Assembly: GCF_030160015.1 (NCBI RefSeq) | Contig: NZ_BSNN01000002.1 | Span: 930,001-994,000 of the forward strand | DNA from: Amylibacter marinus | Lineage (GTDB): Bacteria; Pseudomonadota; Alphaproteobacteria; Rhodobacterales; Rhodobacteraceae | Direction: 5' to 3' | Length of the DNA: 64,000 bases | Shown: in pieces, positions 10,776 through 18,780 of the stretch | How positions within the stretch are numbered: the first letter of the stretch is position 1 | Layout: each line of letters begins with the position of its first letter | Notes under the pieces: model-generated | The model's database searches: none | What the model was told of the DNA's origin: nothing | The model's input: the letters and a program-made list of their open reading frames with translations, nothing else | Position numbers and translations under genes: made by a program

Positions 10776-11747
10776 ATGATCAGAGCAGTCCCAGTTGGTG
10801 CAGGCCACTACCTTCCTGAAAATATCGTCACCAATGACGAACTCGCAAAAACCGTAGACACCAGTGATGAATGGATCCGCGCGCGCACCGGCATTGGCCA
10901 ACGTCACATCGCCGCTGATGACCAGCTTACATCTGACCTTGGGATCGCCGCCGCTCAGGATGCGCTGAAGAACGCGGGGCTAACAGCCGCCGATATCGAC
11001 GCCATCGTTCTGGCCACATCCACACCAGACCAAACATTCCCCTCGACCGCCACCAAAATCCAAGCGGGCCTAGGCATGAAACATGGATTTGCCTTTGATG
11101 TTCAGGCGGTTTGCGCAGGCTTTGCCTATGCCTTGGTCACGGCCAACTCTCTGATCACATCAGGTCAAGCCAAACGCATTCTTGTGATAGGGGCTGAAAC
11201 ATTTTCACGTATCCTAGATTGGGAAGACCGTACAACATCCGTGTTGTTTGGTGACGGCGCAGGGGCGTTGATCCTAGAGGCCCAGACAGGCACAGGCGCC
11301 TCGGATGATCGTGGCATCCTTGCCTGCGAGTTGCAATCCGATGGCACCTATAACGATCTGCTGTATGTAGATGGGGGCGTCTCGTCCACCCAGACCTCGG
11401 GGAAATTGCGTATGCAAGGCCAAGAGGTTTTTAAACATGCGGTAGCAAAATTGGCCGCCAGCGGGCATGCCGCACTTGATCGTGCGGGCATTGCCGCATC
11501 AGATGTGGACTGGGTGGTGCCCCATCAGGCCAACCTGCGCATCATCAAAAGCACGGTCAAAAAAATGGGCCTAAGCATGGATAAGGTGATTCTGACCGTC
11601 CAAGACCACGGCAACACATCCGCTGCATCGATTCCCTTGGCCATTTCTGTAGGCGCAAAACAGGGTAAATTCAATCAAGGCGATTTGATTCTAACCGAGG
11701 CCATCGGCGGTGGCCTTGCTTGGGGCGCTGTGGTTTTCCGCTGGTAG
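10776..11747 (+). CDS. fabH: Beta-ketoacyl-ACP synthase III
   Basis: 323-residue condensing enzyme that starts type II fatty acid synthesis by joining acetyl-CoA to malonyl-ACP. The catalytic triad is visible: Cys113 in AVCAGFAYAL, His in VPHQANLRI and Asn in HGNTSAASIPLA. Other family marks are TSDEWIRARTGI near residue 29 and GDGAGALILE. Length is typical. It lies in the conserved yceD-rpmF-plsX-fabH-ihfA order, so membrane lipid synthesis and a ribosomal protein share a locus. Confidence 0.97.
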   Translation: MIRAVPVGAGHYLPENIVTNDELAKTVDTSDEWIRARTGIGQRHIAADDQLTSDLGIAAAQDALKNAGLTAADIDAIVLATSTPDQTFPSTATKIQAGLGMKHGFAFDVQAVCAGFAYALVTANSLITSGQAKRILVIGAETFSRILDWEDRTTSVLFGDGAGALILEAQTGTGASDDRGILACELQSDGTYNDLLYVDGGVSSTQTSGKLRMQGQEVFKHAVAKLAASGHAALDRAGIAASDVDWVVPHQANLRIIKSTVKKMGLSMDKVILTVQDHGNTSAASIPLAISVGAKQGKFNQGDLILTEAIGGGLAWGAVVFRW

Positions 11748-11780
11748 GGCTATTTTCGCCAAAAATCAACGCGGTAAACG

Positions 11781-11810
11781 TTGACACAAAGGTGACTAAG
11801 CCAATATTAT
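11781..11810 (+). promoter_or_regulatory. Sigma-70-type promoter for ihfA
   Basis: TTGACA (11781-11786) and TATTAT (11805-11810) with an 18-base spacer lie in the fabH-ihfA gap, about 25 bases before the ihfA start. This is the best housekeeping-type promoter match I noticed in the window. It would let ihfA and the merR-type gene be transcribed independently of the upstream lipid genes. Transcription from it is inferred. Confidence 0.6.
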
Positions 11811-11835
11811 ATTCCTGAAACAGGGGAGATGATGA

Positions 11836-12138
11836 ATGGCTGGCGAAACTTTAACCAGAATGGACTTGGCAGAGGCTGTGTTTGAACAGGTGGGTCTGTC
11901 GCGTAACGAATCCGCGGATCTGGTCGAAAGCGTATTGCAACATATCTCTGACTCTCTGGTGCGTGGCGAGAACGTCAAAATCTCGTCCTTTGGCACATTC
12001 AATATTCGCGATAAAAACTCGCGCGTTGGGCGCAATCCCAAAACAGGCGAAGAAGTGGTCATTAACCCCCGTCGCGTTCTGTCCTTCAGACCATCCCTTA
12101 CTATGAAAGACAGGGTCGCAGCCGGCAACAAAAAGTAG
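11836..12138 (+). CDS. ihfA: Integration host factor subunit alpha
   Basis: 100-residue HU/IHF-family DNA-bending protein. It begins [26 protein letters not shown] and contains the beta-arm motif [17 protein letters not shown], with the proline that intercalates between base pairs, and [21 protein letters not shown] alpha works as a heterodimer with IhfB, not encoded here. A GGGGAGATG ribosome binding region precedes the ATG. Six bases separate its stop from the MerR-type gene, a pairing conserved in alphaproteobacteria. Confidence 0.95.
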   Translation: MAGETLTRMDLAEAVFEQVGLSRNESADLVESVLQHISDSLVRGENVKISSFGTFNIRDKNSRVGRNPKTGEEVVINPRRVLSFRPSLTMKDRVAAGNKK

Positions 12139-12144
12139 GCCTCA

Positions 12145-12930
12145 ATGGCAAGAAAAACTGCACAGGCATTCCGCACCATTACCGAAGTATCCGATTGGTT
12201 GGATACGCCATCCCATGTTCTTCGGTTCTGGGAAAGTAAATTTTCACAGATAAAGCCAGTGAAACGCGCTGGCGGGCGGCGCTATTACCGCCCAGAGGAC
12301 CTGCGCCTAATTGGCGGCATAAAGGCCCTATTGCATGACCAAGGTAAAACTATCGCCTCTGTACAGGATCTGATCAAGACCGAAGGCATACCCGAGATCG
12401 AGACCCACTCGCCGGAACCGCTCTTCCCAGAAAAGGGTCGTCGCGCCAAAAAACGCGCAGCTGCGAAAACACACGACACCCCAAATACCGACACATCGAA
12501 CACCCTCAATACTGAACTGAAATCAGAGACCAATACCGTGACCCCCCCAGAAATGCCCCCCGAGACACCCCCTAGCGAAATCCACGGCTCGGCCATGGGC
12601 TTTTCTACACCAAACCCAGCCCCTGTGGCCGATCAGGACCCCGCCCAAGAGAACGATGCAGAGACTCAACAATCAGCTGATATCCCTAATGCGATCCCGT
12701 TTAAGTTATCGGGTGAAGATTCGGCGCGCGAGCTAATCACCAGCCATGTTTCCAAATCAAAATCCCCACCCGAGGATATGCCAAGCACCGAAAGCGAGGG
12801 CGCATCCGCCCTCACCGCGCTGAATATCCACGGCGCTACATTGGGCGAAAACATCGACGAGGTTGAAGAGCTATATTTCCAATTGCAACGTTTGAAAAAT
12901 CGCATGAAGCGACGCCTAGATCAGGTTTAA
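12145..12930 (+). CDS. MerR family transcriptional regulator
   Basis: 261-residue regulator. The N-terminal winged-helix domain (about residues 9-70) has the MerR pattern [25 protein letters not shown] and [12 protein letters not shown]. The middle (about 80-190) is rich in Pro, Thr, Glu and Asn and looks disordered. Residues 228-261 ([20 protein letters not shown]) form a likely coiled coil for dimerisation. No metal- or drug-binding cysteines are visible. The gene directly follows ihfA and precedes tRNA-Pro, a conserved alphaproteobacterial order, but its regulon is unknown. Confidence 0.85.
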   Translation: MARKTAQAFRTITEVSDWLDTPSHVLRFWESKFSQIKPVKRAGGRRYYRPEDLRLIGGIKALLHDQGKTIASVQDLIKTEGIPEIETHSPEPLFPEKGRRAKKRAAAKTHDTPNTDTSNTLNTELKSETNTVTPPEMPPETPPSEIHGSAMGFSTPNPAPVADQDPAQENDAETQQSADIPNAIPFKLSGEDSARELITSHVSKSKSPPEDMPSTESEGASALTALNIHGATLGENIDEVEELYFQLQRLKNRMKRRLDQV

Positions 12931-12981
12931 TTTGCATTCGCTCTTGCAACTGTTTCCAACACCGATTAACCAGCACTCAGT

Positions 12982-13058
12982 CGGGCTATAGCGCAGTCTG
13001 GTAGCGCGTTCGTCTGGGGGACGAGAGGTCGCAGGTTCGAACCCTGCTAGCCCGACCA
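12982..13058 (+). tRNA. tRNA-Pro (GGG anticodon)
   Basis: 77-nt cloverleaf. The acceptor stem pairs CGGGCTA with TAGCCCG, followed by A and an encoded CCA end. The D arm has AGCGCAGTCTGGTAGCGC, the anticodon stem TTCGT/ACGAG encloses the loop CTGGGGG giving anticodon GGG (reads CCC and CCU), and the T arm has GCAGGTTCGAACCCTGC. All arms pair correctly, so it looks functional. Confidence 0.97.
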
Positions 13059-13089
13059 AGACCATTAGGTCACATACTCAGGGGGATAG

Positions 13090-14169
13090 ATGTCACAATC
13101 TGGGGTACTACCAAGCCAAAAAATAAACGCGATGTTACACAGCGGCGAAATCGCTGTAGACCACCCCGTTCTAGATGGCCAGATTCAACCCGCTAGCCTT
13201 GATTTACGCCTTGGCACCAAGGCATATCGCGTACGGGCATCTTTCTTACCAGGGGCGGGAAATACGGTCAAAGATCGATTGGCGGATTTCCAGATGCACG
13301 AGGTCGATTTGACCAATGGTGCGGTTCTAGAAAAGGGCTGTGTTTATGTGGTGCCATTGATGGAATCCCTAAACCTAGAGCGCAACACCAATGCCGTCGC
13401 CAATGCCAAAAGCTCAACTGGCCGTCTGGATCTACTAACCCGCTGTATCGTCGACAATGGTATTGAATTTGACCGTATCGAGGCGGGCTATACTGGCCCT
13501 CTATTCGCTGAAATCTCTCCACGCAGTTTTTCGGTACTGGTGCGTCCCGGTATGCGCCTTAATCAAATCCGCTTTCGCCAAGGGCAATCTGTCCTAAAAG
13601 ATGCCGAGCTTGCGGCGCTACACGCCGATATTGGTCTTGTGGATGGCACGGCCCAGATCGACGATGGCCTTGGGTTTTCGGTGGATCTAAGCCTAGAAAA
13701 CAATCTGGTCGGTTACCGCGCCAAACCTCATACAGGCGTGATAGATCTGGATAATATCGACCACTATGAGGTCGATGAGTTCTGGGAACCCGTCTATGCG
13801 CAAAATACCCGCATCATCCTTGATCCGGGCGCATTTTACATTCTTGTCAGCCGCGAGGCAGTGCACATCCCCCCTAACTGTGCGGCGGAAATGGCGCCCT
13901 ATCTAGCGATGGTTGGCGAATTTCGGGTGCACTACGCAGGTTTCTTTGATCCCGGATTTGGCAATGCAGGGGCTGGCGGCACAGGATCACGCGGGGTGCT
14001 AGAGGTACGCTGTCACGAGGCACCATTTGTGCTGGAACATGGTCAATCCGTTGGGCGGCTGGTCTATGAACGTATGGCAGAAGTGCCAGATATCCTTTAC
14101 GGCGCTGATCTGAAATCCAACTATCAGGGCCAAGGGTTGAAGCTGTCGAAGCATTTCAAGGCGCCTTAG
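13090..14169 (+). CDS. dcd: 2'-deoxycytidine 5'-triphosphate deaminase (long tandem-domain form)
   Basis: 359-residue protein, roughly twice the length of the classical Dcd. It appears to hold two dUTPase/Dcd-like beta-barrel halves: the first (about 1-170) has GQIQPASLDLRLG and AKSSTGRLDLLTR, the second (about 190-350) has HYEVDEFWEPV, ILDPGAFYILVSREAVHIPPNCAAEM and FRVHYAGFFDPGFGNAGAGG. The long version is typical of alphaproteobacteria and is annotated as dCTP deaminase, supplying dUTP for thymidylate synthesis. It lies alone downstream of tRNA-Pro. Family assignment is firm; the detailed activity of the tandem form is taken from annotation habit rather than shown here. Confidence 0.88.
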   Translation: MSQSGVLPSQKINAMLHSGEIAVDHPVLDGQIQPASLDLRLGTKAYRVRASFLPGAGNTVKDRLADFQMHEVDLTNGAVLEKGCVYVVPLMESLNLERNTNAVANAKSSTGRLDLLTRCIVDNGIEFDRIEAGYTGPLFAEISPRSFSVLVRPGMRLNQIRFRQGQSVLKDAELAALHADIGLVDGTAQIDDGLGFSVDLSLENNLVGYRAKPHTGVIDLDNIDHYEVDEFWEPVYAQNTRIILDPGAFYILVSREAVHIPPNCAAEMAPYLAMVGEFRVHYAGFFDPGFGNAGAGGTGSRGVLEVRCHEAPFVLEHGQSVGRLVYERMAEVPDILYGADLKSNYQGQGLKLSKHFKAP

Positions 14170-14264
14170 TGCTTGCGCGGTTTTCTGCAACTTTTCGCAA
14201 ACCCATTATCCAAAAATAGACACTGTACGCTCCCAGTCCTAAAATAGGATTTTAGGAGCTTTTC

Positions 14265-15098
14265 ATGCGCTTTTTGATTTCCATTTTAACATTTTTATTC
14301 ATTGCAAATCCAGTATTCGCTGAACGGTTTCAAGGACGTATTATTGAAATCGTTGATGGACGCGCGGATCCATCAAAACCAGCACCTGTTGTAATCGCAC
14401 TTCATCCATTCTTGGGAACAGCCGCCAGTATGCGCAAAAGCACAGGCTTTGACATATTGGCAAAACGAAATGGTATTGTTGCCGTTTTTGCAACAGGCCT
14501 AAAACGCAAATGGAACGATGGCCGCAATTCACGGCCTGCACCGGATGATGTGAAATATCTTAGTAATCTGATTGGCAATTTGGTTTTGACGAGGAATGTG
14601 GATCCGAAGCGCGTCTTTTTGGCGGGGCATTCAAATGGCGGTGGCATGGCCATGCGCATGGCCTGTGACAGGCCAGATTTGATCGCCGGCATTTCCGTTG
14701 CTGCCACGAAACTGGCTGCAAACTACACCTGCGCAAATGGCAAATCCGTTCCCGCCATTTTCTTTTACGGAACCGAAGATACGATTTCACCCCATGCAGG
14801 ACGCCCTGCTGGCAGATTGGGTGAAACGATATCAGCCACAGCCACAATTGCGAATTGGGCAAAACGCAACAAATGCGGTAATGCACATGCACCCCAAGTT
14901 GTAGATCGCCATAACGACGGCACAAAGGCGGAAATCTATCAATATTCCAGATGTCGCAAGGCACTTACTTATGTTGAAATAGAAGGCCACGGACACGGGT
15001 GGCCGGGTGGAGCTGGTCAAGGAACGCGCCTGCAAGGTCCTGCCAGCAAAGAGATCAACGCCACCTCTATGACTTGGCGCTTTTTCAACGGACGATAG
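14265..15098 (+). CDS. Secreted PHB-depolymerase/feruloyl-esterase-like hydrolase
   Basis: 277-residue alpha/beta-hydrolase with an N-terminal signal peptide (about residues 1-19, MRFLISILTFLFIANPVFA). The nucleophile serine lies in GHSNGGG near residue 122, the probable acid in YGTEDTISPHAG, and the histidine in GHGHGWPGG. Close family members are LpqC/poly(3-hydroxybutyrate) depolymerase-type esterases and feruloyl esterases acting on exported ester substrates. Codon use is visibly more AT-rich than its neighbours (many TTT, ATT, AAA, GAA codons), and it sits alone between dcd and the scp operon, which suggests lateral acquisition. The actual ester substrate is unknown. Confidence 0.8.
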   Translation: MRFLISILTFLFIANPVFAERFQGRIIEIVDGRADPSKPAPVVIALHPFLGTAASMRKSTGFDILAKRNGIVAVFATGLKRKWNDGRNSRPAPDDVKYLSNLIGNLVLTRNVDPKRVFLAGHSNGGGMAMRMACDRPDLIAGISVAATKLAANYTCANGKSVPAIFFYGTEDTISPHAGRPAGRLGETISATATIANWAKRNKCGNAHAPQVVDRHNDGTKAEIYQYSRCRKALTYVEIEGHGHGWPGGAGQGTRLQGPASKEINATSMTWRFFNGR

Positions 15099-15180
15099 CG
15101 CGTATCAATTGATTGGGTATTTGGCCTTTATATCTTCGGAAGTTTTTTTTGGCGAATGAAAGACCGCTTTAACCAGCTAT

Positions 15181-15384
15181 TTAACGACCAAACATTCGCA
15201 ACATGCGGGTTAAGCGTGACGCGATTTTTGCATTTTTTCGGGATTGTTCCCGTGTGATTTTGGCATGTTCAGGGGATTGGTTTCGGGCCTGTCTGTCGCC
15301 CCACCATGTAATCACTTGACGAATGCCTTGGTACAAAAACCGCCACAAAACAACGCGCATTATATTTGTGATAAACCTATTCAC
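15181..15384 (-). CDS. Small basic protein encoded after scpB
   Basis: 67-residue hypothetical protein. The start overlaps the scpB stop by four bases (ATGA), so it looks like the last gene of the dgt-to-scpB operon. The sequence has an amphipathic or partly hydrophobic N-terminal half (FITNIMRVVLWRFLYQGIRQVITWWG) and a strongly basic C-terminal half (about fifteen Arg/Lys overall, ending RLTRMLRMFGR). Small genes in this slot occur in other Rhodobacteraceae as far as I recall. It could be a membrane-peripheral or nucleic-acid-binding peptide; no function can be assigned. The coupled start is the main evidence that it is real. Confidence 0.6.
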   Translation of the reverse strand: MNRFITNIMRVVLWRFLYQGIRQVITWWGDRQARNQSPEHAKITREQSRKNAKIASRLTRMLRMFGR

Positions 15385-16037
15385 TCAAACATATCTTCTT
15401 GGTCATCCTCTGGATCGGGCACATCGCCGCGATCCGCATCCGGCAAAACACCCGGGATAGCCCCTGGTGCGGGGCGATTGTCCAACAATCCCGCATCGCG
15501 CAATTCCTTCACCCCCGGTAAATCCTTGGCACTCTCCATTCCAAAATGATCTAGGAAATGCTGGGTCACAATAAAGGTCACAGGCCGCCCGGGCGTCATG
15601 CGCCGCCGCCCCAGCTTAATCCACTCTAACTCCAGTAGCATGTCGATGGTGCCGCTGGATACAGATACACCGCGGATTTCCTCGATTTCGGATCGGGTTG
15701 TGGGCTGATGATACGCAATGATCGCCAGTGTCTCAATGGCTGCTCGCGATAGCTTGCGGGTCTCGACACTTTCTTTCTGCATTAAAAACCCCAGATCAGC
15801 ACTGGTGCGAAACGCATAGCCCTCGCCCGCACGCATCAATTGCACACCACGCCCCTCATAGCGCCGCTTAACATGTGCTAGGGCCTCGCTGACATCACAA
15901 CCATGGGGAAGACGCGCCTCGATTTGACGGCGCGTCATCGGTGTGGCGCTGGCAAACAGGATCGCCTCTACCATGCGCTCCTGTTCGGCCATGGGCGGCG
16001 CGTCAAACAGGCTCTCGGTGGTGTTTTCTTCACTCAT
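15381..16037 (-). CDS. scpB: Segregation and condensation protein B
   Basis: 218-residue ScpB, the winged-helix partner of ScpA in the SMC condensin complex. Family signatures are ERMVEAILFASATPMTRRQIEARLP and KLSRAAIETLAIIAYHQPTTRSEIEEIRGV near residues 105-135, followed by WIKLGRRRMTPGRPVTFIVTQ and FLDHFGM. I start at 16037 (MSEENTTES); a longer open frame to 16229 overlaps scpA and has no family support. One base separates it from the scpA stop. A Pro/Asp-rich tail (about residues 190-218) is unconserved and likely disordered. Confidence 0.93.
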   Translation of the reverse strand: MSEENTTESLFDAPPMAEQERMVEAILFASATPMTRRQIEARLPHGCDVSEALAHVKRRYEGRGVQLMRAGEGYAFRTSADLGFLMQKESVETRKLSRAAIETLAIIAYHQPTTRSEIEEIRGVSVSSGTIDMLLELEWIKLGRRRMTPGRPVTFIVTQHFLDHFGMESAKDLPGVKELRDAGLLDNRPAPGAIPGVLPDADRGDVPDPEDDQEDMFE

Positions 16038-16038
16038 G

Positions 16039-16827
16039 CTAAATCTCTTTACGTCTAACTTGGATCGGGGCGAATGTATCAGATTGGCGCAAATCCAATT
16101 TACCCTCTTTGACCAATTCCAACATGGCCGCAAAGGTGGATGCGGTGGCCGATCTACGCAGCTTGGCATCATTTGCCACCCCTTCGGGCAGAAATTGCTG
16201 TAGCTCGCCCCACTCGATCGCATGGCCAATCAGCCCCTTCATACGCTCCAGCGCTTGCTCCATGGTAAACACGCTATCGCGTTCCTCTAGGTGCAGGGGT
16301 TTAAAATCACCCTTGGTAGAAATGCGCGCATAGGCCTGCATCAAATCCAGAATGGTAGAGCTGTAGCGCACGGTTTTCTTAATGCTGTAATCTTCAGGGA
16401 TGCCACGGGCGAAAAAATCTCGACCCAGCTGATCACGCGCCATCAGCTTGGCCGCCGCGCGCCGCATGGCCTCTAGGCGCTCCAATTGAAACGCCAAATG
16501 CGCGGCCAATTCCTCGCCTGATGGGCCATCTTCTGTCGGGTCTTGGGGTAAAAGCAGGCGTGATTTAATAAAGGCCAGCCAAGCGGCCATCACCAAATAA
16601 TCCGCCGCCAATTCCAAGCGCACCCGTTTGGCCTCCTCGACAAAGGCCAAATATTGCTGTGCCAGATGTAAAACCGAAATGCGGCGCATATCCACCTTTT
16701 GGGTGCGCGCCAGTGTTAACAGAACGTCCAGCGGGCCTTCATAGCCCTCAACATCCACCACCAAGGCCTCGGCGGCCAGCCGATCAGATACGCTTAGTTC
16801 AAGACTTTGTTGTGATTCCATAATCAC
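16039..16827 (-). CDS. scpA: Segregation and condensation protein A
   Basis: 262-residue kleisin subunit of the SMC-ScpAB condensin. The N-terminal signature VEGYEGPLDVLLTLARTQKVDMRRISVLHLAQQYL is the SMC-neck-binding region, followed by DYLVMAAWLAFIKSRLLLP. The C-terminal winged-helix segment is RSATASTFAAMLELVKEGKLDLRQSDTFAPIQVR. Two nearby ATGs (codons 1 and 3) leave the exact start open by two residues. It is translated just before scpB and after nagZ in the same operon. Confidence 0.94.
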   Translation of the reverse strand: MIMESQQSLELSVSDRLAAEALVVDVEGYEGPLDVLLTLARTQKVDMRRISVLHLAQQYLAFVEEAKRVRLELAADYLVMAAWLAFIKSRLLLPQDPTEDGPSGEELAAHLAFQLERLEAMRRAAAKLMARDQLGRDFFARGIPEDYSIKKTVRYSSTILDLMQAYARISTKGDFKPLHLEERDSVFTMEQALERMKGLIGHAIEWGELQQFLPEGVANDAKLRRSATASTFAAMLELVKEGKLDLRQSDTFAPIQVRRKEI

Positions 16828-16850
16828 CGCATATTGCGCTAATTGCGCGC

Positions 16851-17837
16851 CTACAGCAAGCTTGCGAAAGTGGCATCAGCCGCTTCTATGTCAAATGCTT
16901 CGGGGGTTTTGCGCAACTCAAGTGCCGCCGCCGCGCGCCGTTTGGCCCCGCCGGAAAGGCGCGGTAAATTCGATGCAACCTCTTGCATCTCATCCATGTC
17001 TCCATTGCAATGCAGCATCATATCAACCCCCACGAACAGGGATTTCTGAACCCGATCTGCCAAACTACCCGAAAGGGCCTTCATCGAAAGATCATCACTC
17101 ATCAGCAATCCCTTGAACCCAATTTTGCGCCGAATGATAGACATCATCGGATCAGATAGGGTGGCGCAGTTTTCCGGATCAATATCCGAATAGGTGATAT
17201 GCGCCGTCATCGCCATAGGCAGATCTTTCAGGCGGCGAAAAGCCTCGAAATCGGTGCTGTCCAATTCGGCCATCGGGGTGTTGACCACCGGCAATTCCAA
17301 ATGGCTATCTAAATTCGCGCGCCCGTGGCCCGGAATATGTTTGATAATCGGTAGAACACCGCCAGCCAACAACCCATCAGCCGCCGCGCGGCCCATATCG
17401 GCCACACTGTCCACATCATGCCCATAACAGCGGTTTAGGATGATTTCATGAGACGCATCGGTGGCAATATCCAGCATCGGCGCACAGTTCACATCAATAC
17501 CAAGATCACGCAATTCATGGGCAATAATGCGGTAGCGCAATTCCATAGCTTGGCGGGCATTTTCTGGTGCGACTTGCGCCATCTGATCCAGCGGTGCCGG
17601 CCATTCCCGCCACTGTGGCGCGCGCAGGCGTTGTACCCGCCCGCCCTCTTGATCGATCAAAATCGGGGCATCATGACCCACGGTATCGCGCAATTCACGG
17701 GTTAAGGCGCGAACCTGATCCGGTGTTTCGATATTGCGAGCAAAAAGGATAAAGCCCCAAGGCGTCACATCCTTGAAAAATGCGGCCTCTTCGCTGGTTA
17801 AACTGGTGCCAGACAGGCCAAAAATCCCTGCGCGCAT
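16851..17837 (-). CDS. nagZ: Beta-N-acetylhexosaminidase NagZ
   Basis: 328-residue GH3 enzyme that removes N-acetylglucosamine from anhydromuropeptides during cytoplasmic peptidoglycan recycling. Visible features: LIDQEGGRVQRLR near residue 62, the substrate-binding KHIPGHGRANLDSHLELPVV near residue 166 (including the conserved H of the acid/base loop), and the nucleophile region LLMSDDLSMKAL near residue 245. No signal peptide, as expected for NagZ. It sits between the SPOR-domain gene (4 bases upstream) and scpA (23 bases downstream). Confidence 0.94.
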   Translation of the reverse strand: MRAGIFGLSGTSLTSEEAAFFKDVTPWGFILFARNIETPDQVRALTRELRDTVGHDAPILIDQEGGRVQRLRAPQWREWPAPLDQMAQVAPENARQAMELRYRIIAHELRDLGIDVNCAPMLDIATDASHEIILNRCYGHDVDSVADMGRAAADGLLAGGVLPIIKHIPGHGRANLDSHLELPVVNTPMAELDSTDFEAFRRLKDLPMAMTAHITYSDIDPENCATLSDPMMSIIRRKIGFKGLLMSDDLSMKALSGSLADRVQKSLFVGVDMMLHCNGDMDEMQEVASNLPRLSGGAKRRAAAALELRKTPEAFDIEAADATFASLL

Positions 17838-17841
17838 GATG

Positions 17842-18711
17842 CTACCTCGCGGTTGTGGTGATGCAATCTGTACCGCGCGCCTTTAGGGCCGAACAGAACC
17901 GCTTGGCGTCCTTGCTGGTATCAAACCCTCGAATGCGCAGACGATAAAATGTTTTGTCGCTGTTAGAAATTTTTTGAATAACGGATTGGCGATTGCCCAT
18001 CAAATCATGATGTTTGATCGAAAACTTCGCCCATTCAGATTCGGCCACCGTGGTGTTATCAAAGGCCCCGATCTGTACCAAAGGCGTGCCCTTGGCAATC
18101 GCCGCATTGGTGGTTTTCTTCCCGGCCAGTGTTTTCTTCTCGGCTGGGGCTTTCAATTTGGTCAAACCGGCCGGTCGGCGCGGGGGCCGCTTGCTCTTAA
18201 CAACAGATGGCAGAACCTCAGCACTCTCGGCCTTTTTCTCTTGATCCGTTTCCCAACGTGCCACATCGGCCTCTTCTTTGCTTAGTACGCGCTCTGATAC
18301 AGGTGCGTTGGCGACTGCGGCGGTCGGCACGGGGCTAGGCACAGTAGCAGAGACCAAAGTCTGGGGTGACGATGTAGCATCCCCTGCCACAGGGGCAACC
18401 ACTTGGCTGGCCTCTTGGGTCAGGCCAGCGATATCCTCGGGTTGAAAGGGGCGCGGTTTAGGGGCCAACACCACCTGCATTGCGGTCTCGCCTGCGCCGC
18501 CATTTGCTTGGATACGATTAACGGCCAGCCCTTGGTGATTGGCCTGATCGCCACCGGGATCAACGGGTGCGATACGCGCAGGCCCCAAGGCGGCCTTGAT
18601 CACAGGCACCTGATTAGGGTCCAGCTGGCTGAGGGTAATCCCCCAATAGATCACGGCCGCGAATAGCCCGATCGACGCCGTAGCGGCGCAAAGGTTCAAA
18701 AATCTACTCAT
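17842..18711 (-). CDS. SPOR-domain envelope protein
   Basis: 289-residue single-pass membrane protein. Residues 7-28 form an N-terminal membrane helix (AATASIGLFAAVIYWGITLSQL), followed by a long Ala/Pro/Thr-rich periplasmic linker with a Lys/Arg-rich stretch near residue 170-200. A C-terminal SPOR domain (about 207-289) has TPLVQIGAFDNTTVAESEWAKF, FYRLRIRGFDTSKDAKRFCSALKARGTDC. SPOR domains bind glycan strands lacking stem peptides, usually at the division septum. Position between argS and nagZ is conserved in Rhodobacteraceae and fits a cell-wall role. Two cysteines in the SPOR domain could form a disulfide. Confidence 0.86.
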   Translation of the reverse strand: MSRFLNLCAATASIGLFAAVIYWGITLSQLDPNQVPVIKAALGPARIAPVDPGGDQANHQGLAVNRIQANGGAGETAMQVVLAPKPRPFQPEDIAGLTQEASQVVAPVAGDATSSPQTLVSATVPSPVPTAAVANAPVSERVLSKEEADVARWETDQEKKAESAEVLPSVVKSKRPPRRPAGLTKLKAPAEKKTLAGKKTTNAAIAKGTPLVQIGAFDNTTVAESEWAKFSIKHHDLMGNRQSVIQKISNSDKTFYRLRIRGFDTSKDAKRFCSALKARGTDCITTTAR

Positions 18712-18780
18712 GTGCTCTCCGGGGCATGTTAGCCCGATCCCCCGCTTATGCGAGTGTTATTTAAGCATTATTTTAAGCAA

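Noticed and set aside
16038-16229. Longer N terminus for ScpB
   Set aside because: The extension overlaps the end of scpA in another frame, and the family start at 16037 fits one base after the scpA stop.
18761-18780. CtrA-like box (TTAA ... TTAA) upstream of the SPOR gene
   Set aside because: Spacing between the TTAA halves is 8 rather than the required 7 bases.
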